Shown one piece after another: positions 11,897 to 23,900 of a stretch of DNA of 64,000 nt. Source of the stretch: Durusdinium trenchii (Eukaryota > Sar > Dinophyceae > Suessiales > Symbiodiniaceae); assembly GCA_963970005.1 (NCBI GenBank), contig CAXAMN010014113.1, positions 92,914 through 156,913 on the forward strand, given 5' to 3'. The number at the start of each line of letters is the position of its first letter. Position 1 is the stretch's first letter. The translations under genes and the position numbers were made by a program. Below the pieces are notes generated by a model. That model searched no databases. It was not told the origin of the DNA and saw nothing but the letters and a program-made list of their open reading frames with translations.

Positions 11897-11965
11897 ACTA
11901 CAGGGTCCTATACCACTACACTACACTACCACTACACTATCACTACCACTACAGGGTCCTATAAG
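11897..11965. repeat. CACTA-like simple repeat bounded by a direct repeat
   Basis: Runs of cactacactaccactacact lie between two copies of ctacagggtcctata (about 11,899 and 11,950). It sits just beyond the stop codon of the minus-strand gene, within about 30-90 bp, so it may fall in the 3' UTR. Confidence 0.55.
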
Positions 11966-11988
11966 GCCTATGTGCCCATCATCCTCTC

Positions 11989-14900
11989 TTATCCCTGGCC
12001 GGGCCGCTCCATCCTGGCCGCGTCGGCAATTGCCTTTGCCTTCCTTGGTGACTTGTTTGCAGCACGGGCAGCTTTATGCGCTCCGGAGTACACCTTGGAT
12101 CAACATAAACTCAAAAATAAGAAGGACTGATGTAGCACCATCTATATAACACTATAGCAACCTCAACGTTCTCCTCAACTAAGTTCTGCCTAATGGCTGA
12201 ATGAACCTTCTTTTCCACATCATCCTTCTCACGAGCTTTTCCATGAGGCTGGCTCTTGGGGGTCTTAGTCTTGGTAGGGCTGGTACGTTTGGTCTGAGTC
12301 TTGGTCTTCCGTGTTGATTGCTTTTGGGCTTTCAGAGGGGCAGCTTGTGAAGCTGCAGATTGGGCACATCTCTTTCGGCCCTTCTTGGGTTCCACAGCAG
12401 GTTTTGGTCTTGGGGATGGCTTGGCCCTAGCCGCCCTCAAGGGAGTGGGAACCTGCTCAAGATGATGAGCACCAATGTGTCCACCATCCACAAATTGTTC
12501 AGGGATGCCAAATAGGTCACCCTTGGCGGGTTCATCCAAGGGTTCATCCGCGGGTTCATCCGCGGGTTCATCCGCGGGTTCATCCACGGGTTCATCCACG
12601 GGTTCATCCGCGGGTTCATCCGCGGGTTTATCCGCGGGTTCATCCGCGGGTTCATCCGCGGGTTCATCAAAACTCTTAGGTGTAACCAAAAGGCCATCCC
12701 AAGGAATCCCATCGTCAAGAGGAGGCATGGTTTCTTCTGGACTGTTTGGTGGCTGTTCTTCCACTGCCATCGGGACCATGGCCGGTTCGGGGGGCTCTTC
12801 GGGGGTATTCTCCAGCTTGTGCATGGCAGCATCCAGGATGTCCAGTGTGGAGTGCACCTCCTGAAAAATAACAATGAACCCTCAAACTCACTATTTGGCT
12901 TTGACTTGCTTTGCAACAAGGTGAGCATGTGATGATGGTCATCATCCTGGTCCTGCATAGTTTCTGCGGCCATGGACATCAAGTTCCGAGGCTCAGCATC
13001 ATAAATTGAAAAGTCATCACAAGCAAAGCTCCGAGCAATCTTCGGGGCATCCTGTCAACGAGCTCAATTGGCGGTAGATTTGTCTTCTGAAAGGCCAGTC
13101 CTTGTAATCGGATCCAAAGTCCGGGAGAGTGTCATAAAGGTTACTGTCCTGACACTGAAGGGATGCGAAAGGCTTCCAAAAAGTAACACCTAGAATGGAA
13201 TCTGGAATCCTCACAGAGCATTGGTGCTTATGCACTGGTTGTTGTTTTGATTTAAGTCAGAGGGTTTGCCAACACAAAATGCCAGTGACCATGTCCAAGA
13301 TGAACCACATTATCCTACCCAAAGTTGCCATACATCCCGTTCATATAGAAAGCTGCCTTTTTTGTGGAAACCCTATGGCCTGGTCGTCCTCCATCCCAAG
13401 CTGGTTGTCAGGTTCAGTCGGCTCCCGTGGATGCAAAATCCTGGGTCAAGGACAGTGGGTGGGCAGCAAGTTGAGGCACACTGTGGAGGATGGAGGGGCG
13501 TTTCAAAACGGAACAAATGGAAGAAACAGGTATATGAGCACCATCCATGTGAAGAAACTATGCCGAGACATTCAAGGGTTGAGACAAGGAGCTGGACCGA
13601 ATCATTGAGGTCAAAGCAGTCAAAGTCCAAGCCCAACGTTTGCGACCTATGGCAAGCTGCAAGTAGGAACTCATGAGGCATAGGCGTTTCAAAGGCTTTT
13701 CAAAGGCTCATGTCATCTCATGTCCATGATCCCTCATGATTGCATGATTGTTGAGTCCAATGCTTTTCAAAGACACCTGTAGGAAGCATAGCGGTCACCA
13801 CCCTCAATCAAGTACTCGAAAGGCTCAGGCGCCTCGACCTGCAACACTGGAGAAGGTTGAATCCATGTATCCTTGCTGCAACAGTAGTGCACCCGGCAGG
13901 TCAAAAAGCAAGGGCTAGCCTGCAAATCAGCTTTCTTGGAAGGACGCTTCATGGCACCACCTCTTCCCCTAGCAGGTCTCTTTTTGGCTTCTTGTGAACC
14001 TGTTGGGCCATCATCCTCACCAAACATGTCACCAAGCCCCTCAAGACCACCAAAGATGTCGTCATCATCATCATCATCTTCTTTACCTCTCAATGGGTTA
14101 TTGGCATCATCTGGAACGTCATCATCATCTTCTTCTTCATCATTACGTTTCTTTTTCTTTGTCTTGTCTTTCTTGTCTTTTGTGCTTTTCTTGTCTTTCT
14201 TTTTGTTTTTCTTATCTGCCTGCTGCTGCTCACCTTTTGTCTTCTTGTCCTTTTGCTGGGAGGAGTCATCAGATGATGCGACCCGATCAGGCTTGATCTC
14301 CGCAGGGTCGTCAATGGCGGGGCCTGAGCGGCGGGGCCAATCAGGGACTTACACATCAGGACCAGCCACTACCAGACTGAATTATATGTTTGAGACTTCA
14401 GACCGATTTACTAATAATACTTCAGACCGAATATGTTTCTGTCCCAGCCACTGCCAGTGGAAGGCCGACTGCCACTGGCAGGGATTTTGGGTCGGGAAGT
14501 ACCAGAGCTAGGTGGTGCCTGCCCTGTGTGCTGACGCATCAGAGCCTGAAGGTCAAAAGCCTGAGCAGAATGCAACAGGTGATGTTTCCAACCCCTGCAA
14601 CAATGCATAAGGAACATAACCACCCATGTTCCAATGGAACATGGTTGGCTTCAATGTTTTGCTGGCTTTTGATTGCCAATGGCCAAGAGTTTAGAGCCAT
14701 AGAGTTCAAGTAACATTTTACTGCCAAGGGACAGGCGCAGTGCTCCGGGGCGGTGTGATGATGCGCACATCGGAGTCATCACTCACCGTATGTTTCAATA
14801 CTTTCTTACCAGCCATCACTCCCTAAAAGAACGGTCCTCCAGTTCCAGCTGAAGTAGGCACCCCGATGCTACCTCACCTTATGAACCAGCGCAAACATAC

Positions 14901-17900
14901 AGCCAGTCCTCATGATGTAGACCTGCTGCAAATTTCTATGCAGGCTGTCAGGCTGGAAGTGAAGGACAGCAGTTTTGATCCGGATGCGGGTGGTTTGCTC
15001 ACATGGCCAGATGCACTCATAGGCCACCATTGGCTTTTCCAAAAAGTAATTATTTGCAACCAGATTTCTATCAATCAACATATATCATCAACAACAGCTA
15101 ATTATATATATAACACGGTTTGAAACTGTTTTGGCTACTGCTTCATTCTGGACCGATCGAGTGCCTGGGGACCCCAAAAGCTTACTTCAATTACAGGCTG
15201 TGCCTGAGGTGAAGAAGCGGTAGCATCATGGCGGCATTTTGACATCAAATGGATCGTTCTATATGTTGGTTTCTTTTATTAAAGCCAAGAGTTGACTTCC
15301 GCCAGATGCTCCCCCGGTCAAAGTTCAAACATGTTACCCTGGATCTACTCTCAGAAAATCTTCACCACAGCATCCCCAAGGTCTAAGACTCCGGTCAAGC
15401 AGGCAATGGGCCTTATTGGTACCAAGGTCTTCATACCTGAAGATCCATCATCCAACCTGCCAGGGCGGAACCCTATCACTAGTCTTAAGATGTATATTAT
15501 TTAGTAAGTTGCAGGAATAAAGAACATGACCATGAAATGCAACACAATACTAAGCAATCGTATATCAATCCTATATATCTTGAACCCGAACCACCACTTG
15601 CCAACACATGTTTGGAAGGTGAGCCTGACTCGCCATCCAATGACAACACGGCTGGCCCTCTTCAACTTGCTGATGTCCAGAATGGAGCCAAAATTGTTTG
15701 CGGTCATGTTGCCTGCCGCTGCCTTCTTCAGCTTCTTCTTGTTCGGCTTCCCACTCGCCTCGCGATCTTTGGGAGGATCCATCAAGAAGCAAAGAGACTT
15801 CTGGCGCTCGATCTTCTCAGAGTCAGAGGAGAGGTTGTGGTGGGTGACGCACAATTTGACCTCAGCAAAGAAGGTGTTGATTGAACCAAGTACAACCCAA
15901 GTATGTTGTATTGGGATGGTGCAGAGGCATTCACTTGTGTTAGTTGATGTTTAAATCAAAATCGAGCAAGGAAGCCACTAGACTGACTGATTCGATCTAT
16001 ATACATTTGGACCCAGGCCTCCCCAGCATCTTCAAGCTCCCGAAGAATTGTGGCCAGTGGCGTGGGTGAGTCCACGCAGGGCAAACCTGCCAAATGGCTG
16101 GCTAGGTTCTTCTTCTCCAGGATCATGACTGTGTCCAGGGTGACACTGAAAGCAAACCATCTGCCCAAGGAGTCCTCCATGACTTCATCTGCCTCCTTGG
16201 GTGGCATGTGTATGGAAAGAAACTTGAAAGTAACGGCCCAATTACAGGGACTGGTACCAACAAGTCACAAATAGTTGCTCATCAAAAAAGCTAAGTAAAA
16301 AAGCTAAGTATCTTTGTTCATCCGCCAGTCCCCACTGCCGAAGCTGAACCTGACTTCGTTGACAGTTGATTTGGGAGTTTTGAATGGTCATCCCACCACG
16401 CAAAAAGCCCAACCAAACAGACTTCATAATGGTGAATTGCTTAAACCAAGTTAAGTTGCAATTCCCGGTGCATCAAGAACTGGTTTTTGCCACGGCTGAC
16501 CAGGTACAAGGGCATGCCATTCTCACCACAAACCAGCTCAGCGCAATTGTTGATCGGGAAGCTGTACCTGGGTAGTTTGGCTGTATTGGATGAATTTCTT
16601 GGACCCTGCTTTGAACCTGTTCAATTCTACATTAACATGGACAACATCCACTCAAAGATGTCAATCCGTTTTTCACGTTTTGACCAAAACCATGTAAATC
16701 AACCATTGCACCTTAGCACCTTGGTGCTCCTGCGAACAGTCCAAGATACGGTTTTTGTAGGGTGACAACATCGGCTTCCTTGGCCAATTCCGACTCTTCC
16801 AACTTGATCCGCTTGAGAGGACGACCTTCATCGTCTGGCTTTGTCCTGAAGGATGTGCACGCACAGATGCGGTGTTGGAAACAGGGAAGAAGACAATCTG
16901 GGGGGAGGAACACATGTAGAATTCAGTCCAGGATTGCAGGGTTGAAGGATCTTCCGATTCACTGAAATCCTGTCATTTTGGAAAATGAAAAAATAATTGG
17001 GCTTTTGAGTTGTTCAACAAAGCCGTCCTCTCGTTGGCCTCATGCCAGTACTCTCCGTCTTGGTTGAACTCATTGTTGTGCTTCTCAATTTCAGCCGTGG
17101 TGGCATCTTTGAACTCTGAATCCATCCATTTGGCAGCCAACGCCTTGAGGATGACCAGCTTGTCATGCTTTTTGACAGTGACCTGATACTCCTTCCCTGT
17201 GTCGGTGGGGCGCATGTTCTGAATGGCACTCACAGCAGAGGCAAAATTGGGAAACCCCACAACTTTGATCTGCTCGCTCCGGCATGCCTCGTAGATGTGG
17301 TTTGCCACCCGCTGAGAAAGCGGTTCAGGAGCTTTGTCGAGCACGATGTTGGCACAGAGGACTCGCCGGCCGGTTGAACTTTCCTGTCAGGGTTTGGATC
17401 CACCCACAAAGTTTAAACCACTTCTTTATACTTCGATCATAACATACCATGACTGAAGGATGCCCTGAAAGATTGTTTGGATGAGGGGTAATTTACTGAG
17501 GGGGCAATTGGCAGGAAGGGTTTTGATGATACAGTCATATACAGTCCTTCAAGGCAGTCAATGCAGGCCAGCAGTCGTAGCAGTGGAGGTCTACAACCAA
17601 GCAAGTGCTGACTGTTTGGGGCAGGAAATGGTCCAATGTCTTCTGCACAATGTCCGTTCCACCAGCCACCTGAGATAGATAGACACAAGTTGGGTCTTTA
17701 AACTTCATCCCCAAACACTAAGTTTTGACCGTCCCCAAACAAACAAAGTTTTGCCTTTTTTCACAGGATGCCTGGCGCAGTTCCTGTGCATCCGTGAATG
17801 CACGCCCCAAGTGAGGCAACGCCGTGGTTGCCTGCCAGGGGGTTAAAGACTAGGCACAACATTGCACACATGGCACTAAGTTGTTTAACTGGTCTGCGAT

Positions 17901-20900
17901 TCTATTCAACAGCCCTTTTGATCATCGTTGTCAGAAGGGTTTCCAGAATACTTTTCATAACAGCGCGCCTCAGGTTTGTACATTTGCGACCTTGGAAGCA
18001 TAGAGCAGTCACGGATCAAAGCATGTTTAAACCCAGGCGTCCCCTTGAAGATGTTGAGGCGGTCCCGATGCACGACTGCAAGACCATGGATACAGCCGTC
18101 CCTTTTCCCGTAGACTGTTGCCTGACAGGGCAGTCAGTCACAAGCAGTCATTGAGGGAGCAAAGGAGGAAGGGCCCACGGCAATACATGGCTAAAAATGC
18201 CCTAAAACATAACTAACATCATAATAAAGCATCGCAAGGAGGAGTCAGCGCCAAGCCACCTTGTCAAAGACCCATGTGAGGTTCTTGACAGTCAGGTTGC
18301 GAGTGCTTGCAGACAACGCCTTCCTAGATGGTTAAGATGGGCATCATAACCCGAAGAAAGCATACAGTGATGGTTCATGATTCAAAAGGCTGCTACAAAA
18401 TCCCAGAAAAATCCCATGTGGCAGGTGTACCATTCCATATTGTTGGAAAAGAAAATAAGAAACGTCTATCTTAAGCAGTGATGGGATTCTCAAGTTTGTG
18501 TCGAATGTCCCTGATGTCTGACTCCTCCGGGTTCTCCTTGTCGTTGTCATTAGAGGCCGTCTCGTCCTCTTCATCCTCGTGCTCGCTGTCTTCATCCTTG
18601 GTCTCTTGCTTCTGCACAGCCTCCGGGTCAGTCTTCTCAGTCTTCTCAGTCTTCTCTTTCTTGTCCATCGATTTCCTCTCAGGTTTTGTGAGCGCATGCT
18701 TGGTTTTGTTCCTTTTTGTTGATATGATTTAGGTGTCAGTTCTGAACCAAAAACAGTGATTTACAGTATCCCTATACCAGGGGGTTCCACCTCAGTCCTG
18801 CCAGTGTCGGACGCCCGATTGGGATGGATAAGCACTGCTATAGCGTTCCGCTTGTGGCTTGCCAATAGGTTGGTCAAGGCAGTGATAAAAAAGTCCCACT
18901 TCGATGCGGGCATGACACCAACTGTGGTCATGTTGATCCAAACGAAGATGCAGTGGTCTTCAACAGATCGGACCTCCTTTGATGTTCTAGGATTGGCAAA
19001 CCCTCACTTTTGGACACCATGAAGTAAATCAAGCAGGACTCAAAATGACTAAAACAACTGCTAGGCACGGGGATATCGTTGAATGTATCATGAATCCAGC
19101 TGGCCATCGCCGGCAAAACCGTTGATTCTGCTTCAATAGCTCTGCCACTGAAGAACTTCAAGTTCTGCTGCATGAACTCATCCACCAGGCCCCAAGCTTT
19201 GTTGTGCATGTCCTGTTTGGGCGGCCCCAAGAATTAATAGATAGACACCCTAATCACCCTAGTTTTCTCATTGTGCAGCAGGGCTCAACCAGGCTTTAAA
19301 TGTTATGTTATAAGTGTTATCTCCCGAGGAAGGCATTCTGATTGAAGCACTGTTGTTGTCCCCAGAAGCGCACCAGTCTTTTAAAGAACCCCTGCCTCAA
19401 GCTGGGCAACCAACTTTGTTCGTCGCTTGGCATACTCCTTCTCACTCCTTGGGGCGGCCGACAGGAGCTTAACACAGGTTGAGATTAAGCAGGCGGGAGC
19501 AGAGCATTGCTGATGTGGCTGGGCCGACGTCTTGGGCATGTGAGGCAACCCTGAACAATCGAAGTTTAAGGACCCGAGGACCTGAAGGGGAGTCAGAGAA
19601 CATGCGCGGTGAAATTCCCAGCGGATTTGTTTGGGCAAAGCTGCTTCACTTTATCCTTTCATGGTTTCCACTGAAACCCTAGAAGCCCCATACTATACTT
19701 TGCATGCTGGCTCGGAGAACACGCGACAAATCACATGCATTCCAGGGGTCAACGTCCTCTGGATACAAACCGAAACATTTAAAACGTATAATATTCTATA
19801 AGTCTATTCAGCACTGATAAGATGTTGAAAAGGATGATGGTAATCAGGGTAGGGCTGGGCGTGAGGACTAAGAAATATTGAGGGTGAAGATTTCATGGCA
19901 CCGGTGGTAACCAGCCTATTTGTGGACACAGCTTGCGAAAGCTGAGCAACATGACACAAGTGAGGGATGTTCCCTGTTGTGTTGCCAAGTGAGGTTGAAG
20001 GCCACGTATTGAACGTTTTTGTGTCCTTTGTCGTGCTGCAAGCAATGAACACGCACTATCTCAATCAAGATACTGTTTGACATGGTTTTGATGGGTTTTG
20101 TATACCCATGTGCTTCTACCACACAGCACCCTTAAGGTTCTTAATATGCACATTTGTGGTACAATCCCCCATTTGGACATCAAATTATGCAACAGTCCAG
20201 ACCCGGGGCTTACCAAATGAATAAAAGTCTTTTTGGAGGCAGGGGTCGCGATTTTCTCGCTGCTGACCTGGTCTGCAGTCAGCATCTCTTTCCAAACATT
20301 CCATGCAGCAGCCATGCTTTTTGAGTGTGCGTTCCGTGTGCGATCTTGCGCTTGGCAAATGAAATCATCCACACACTCGCCACGGATCTGAGAAGGGGCA
20401 ACTCCACGAAGGAAACCCTTGGGTACTATGAAAATTGAACACGAACGATCATGTGGAATCTAGTGTGGAATCTTCTTTAAATACTTCAATGATAATACAA
20501 CCCCCGTCCCCCCCACAAAGGTAAATCCAGGAGGACCTCCAGCTGGCTCTGATAGCATTAATCTGCGCAATCTAGTGGGGGGGAAACGCGCGCCGTTGAA
20601 TCCATTGAAACAAGCCCTGCCCATAGAATCATGGACTGGGGCATTGAGCAACAATAATAGTATTTTCCCACCTGGCCTCGAGGATGAAGGGGATTCTCTC
20701 CCACTCAAAATCCTGGGCGGCGCGCATGATGCCAGCAAGGTCTCCATCCAATGACCTTAATTGTCAGGTGGTTGGAACATGTTGGAACTAATGACCAAAA
20801 AATGCCAAAAACGGTCAAACATTAAAATATGTTGAAAAACAAATCACACTTGGAAGTTGAGATCCTATCGCCAAATGTGACGGGATCCTGCAGGATCCCT

Positions 20901-23900
20901 TGAAGATTCTTATCATCCTGGAGCCAACAAATCACCGTGGAAACCAAACTTTCAAGAGATCCATGTGATTCCTCCTATGCAGCAGCCTTTAGAATTGCGA
21001 CGGGATTCTGCAGGATCCCATCGCAATTTGGATCATGACATTGCACCCGGGCTTTCAAGGGTTTTCATTGTTTTTTAGGGGGGAGGGGTTCGAGTCTTCA
21101 CGGGATTTCACGGAATCCCATGATTCCGCCAGAATCCTGTTTGGCTGCGGCCAACCCCTTGAGCACATTTGTGACGGGATTTCAGGAAATCCCATCACAA
21201 TCTCAAAGTTGAATTTGGCCCCAGCCAACCCCTCGAGCAAATTTGTGACGGGATTTCAGGAAATCCCATCACAATCTCAAAGTTGAATTTGGCGCCAGCC
21301 AACTCCCCTCATCAAATTGTGACGGGTTTCTGGTGGAATTGGCGCCAGCCAACGCCCCCCACCAAATTGTGATGGGTTTTTGGATGAGTTGTCGTCAGCT
21401 AACCCCCCTGAGTTTAATTTTGAAGCCCAAGGCACCCACGCATGAACAAGTCGTGATGCTTCTCCACCACTGGGGCCGGGAATTGGCTCTTGAGCTTCGG
21501 CTGCAGCCAATGCCAAAGGCACACCACATCGTGGAGAAGATGCTGGGCGTCTTCGTCGAGCTGGGCGTTTTTCTGAGGCAAAGGTGGGCTGCAAGGTTGG
21601 GGAAGTTGACCTATTGTTAAAAAGTATCGGAGAATAGATTTTATGGTTGACACAGACCAAAACTACTTGGTTTCACACTCTCTGTCCTTCGCCTTCAACG
21701 ATGCATCGGGCGGCGCACGACGCTTGAAGTCCTGATGGCTGACCCACATGGGGTAGGAAGAAAGCATGATTCAACAAGAGAGTTGGAGAAACACACACAT
21801 CACACACACAAACCATTGCAAGATTTTCAGAGGCTGTCCTCTGTGGCCCTTGTGATCCACAACTCACATGTCTCAAGATCAGGCGTGAGGATCTCTTTGA
21901 AGAGCGCCTTGTTCTGAAACTTTGTAGACTCCGATCTGCTCGTGCTTCCAGGAACCCAAAAGTCTTGCTGGAGCACATCCACCGGCAAGGCTGACAGGGT
22001 GGGCAAAGCTGTAATGGATAGGTATGGTGCATATGATGGATGAGACACACATATCCATTCCCCAGTGGTTTGTTTTTGGGAAAGCCCAGCCTGAGCATGT
22101 ATGGGGATAAAGGTCGTAGTGCCTATGGATGAGCTGTTGTGCATTATCATTGGTTCGGAGCCTCAACTGGCGCACGCGAGAAAGCACCAATGGCCTAAAG
22201 CCCTCCTATATAAGCCAGGAAACATGTTCAGGATCAGGCTCTTCAACGGAGAGTCGATGCGATGGCCCTTCTTGGTCACCATCTTGTTATACTCGCTGAC
22301 GCACCGACCCAGCACTTCTCGCAGCGCTTTGCTGCCAGAGCCAGAGCTGTTCAGGCGCCGTTCAACCGCAACAGCCTCTTTGAGCGCACCAAGAAAGTCG
22401 AGAGGAGACGGCGCTTGCTTCTGGGACGATACATATTGAATGCCTCGGCTGGGATTCCCATATGACGGTGGCAAGGTTTGGGGTAATATTATTGATCGTG
22501 TGGGCTGCATTTATTTAATCGAAGCTGTCCCCTGGTGCATAGTCAAGATTCGAAGGGCATTCAAGTAGTGGTGCCCTGGGTTGAGAAAGTGGGTGTATGC
22601 GCACCTCACCCATGCGAAGCTGTTCAACATCTTCGCCACACCCGGCAACCCAAGCTGTTCTGGTGTGAGTTCCTTAGACGTTCAATGGCCAGGTCAGATA
22701 AGCAGGTTGATATATGTTTATATGAAACATTGGTTTATATTTTATATTAAAGACATCGTTCCAGGGGAAATGCAATCATGGTTCCAGCTCATGGCATATC
22801 ATGGTGATTCCGTACATAATGAGCAGCTTGCAAAAACCATCATTGACCCCCACAGATCCACTATAGATGGTCCGTGTGCCATCTCCGGACACAAATTTGC
22901 AGTCCACAGCCTCCGCCGATAGGCGGTATCCATCTTTCAAGAATTCCTTGATGTGGGATGCCATTTGGATGTTCTGCGGGAAGTCTGTCAGGGGGAGTTC
23001 AGTGCATGGACGTACCAGTTGTTTCAAACCCGCATGCAACTAGAGTGAGTAAACATGAGTAAACATCTCGAGAAAAGGATTTGTTGCAACACCCCCCACA
23101 TCCGGACTTTGACCGCGCTGTCACATCAAAAGCGGTCAATGGCAAGTAGAACTCCATCAGGCTTGAGGTTGGAATTGTAGACAGGGTTGGCCGACTGCTC
23201 TCTGAGCAAGCCCTGTCCATATCCAAGCAGTTCACCACCTGACAGGTTTGCGATGGTAAACTAAGACAGGGCCCAAACGCCATCCAGGCCAACCAGAATG
23301 GAAGCTTGCCCCAAATCTTTTCCAAAAGCTAGGGACCTGGTCGATGGTCCTCCGATCATACTTGTTGATCCACTCTCCAAAATTGCAGCCTTGAATGACC
23401 TCACTGGGCTAGAAGGTCTTTTCGGGTAGGACACACACAATTATACAATATGAAGAAGGGCATTGAAATGCTTTGTGTAATGTTGAAAGCAATTTGGCCC
23501 CCAACTGAGTCAAAGAAAGTGAAGATCTTCTGCAAGACTTCATCGCTTGGGGCGTCTTCAGCCAACTCCCCCATTTGGATGGCTAGGCACCTACCCTGAG
23601 AACAACAAAGCTATTGTAAGCGCGCAATGGAACCTGGTGCAAACTCCATAGTACTTACCAAACAAAGCTCTAGCAGACTCTAGCACAGCAATTTGTTTTC
23701 AGCGGGCCCCATCACGGATCAGCTAAGATCCTTCACCCTTCTCCCCAACGTCATGTGTCAGCAAGTGTGACATCATTGACAATACCACAACCCATCGTCA
23801 GCCTTGCGGCGGCCGATGATGGAAAACAACCGGAAGCTTATATGGCTTTGGTGGAGCCATTGGTGGGCCCAACCTCAAGTCACCCAAACCGAGAGAAGCA

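Noticed and set aside
11897-11965. CACTA-type transposon ends
   Set aside because: Only a simple CACTA-like tract is present; no terminal inverted repeats, target-site duplication or transposase of that class.
12475-12864. Plus-strand Ser/Gly/Ala repeat ORF
   Set aside because: It is the antisense reading of the DEPA repeat exon; the minus frame continues into ordinary protein sequence with good splice sites, the plus frame does not.
13936-14511. Plus-strand Ser/Phe-rich and His-rich ORFs
   Set aside because: They are shadows of the Lys/Glu/Asp-rich minus exon 14323-13920.
21166-21400. CRISPR-like array of hairpin repeats
   Set aside because: Repeats are few, unevenly spaced and eukaryotic intronic; the tandem unit includes the spacer sequence.
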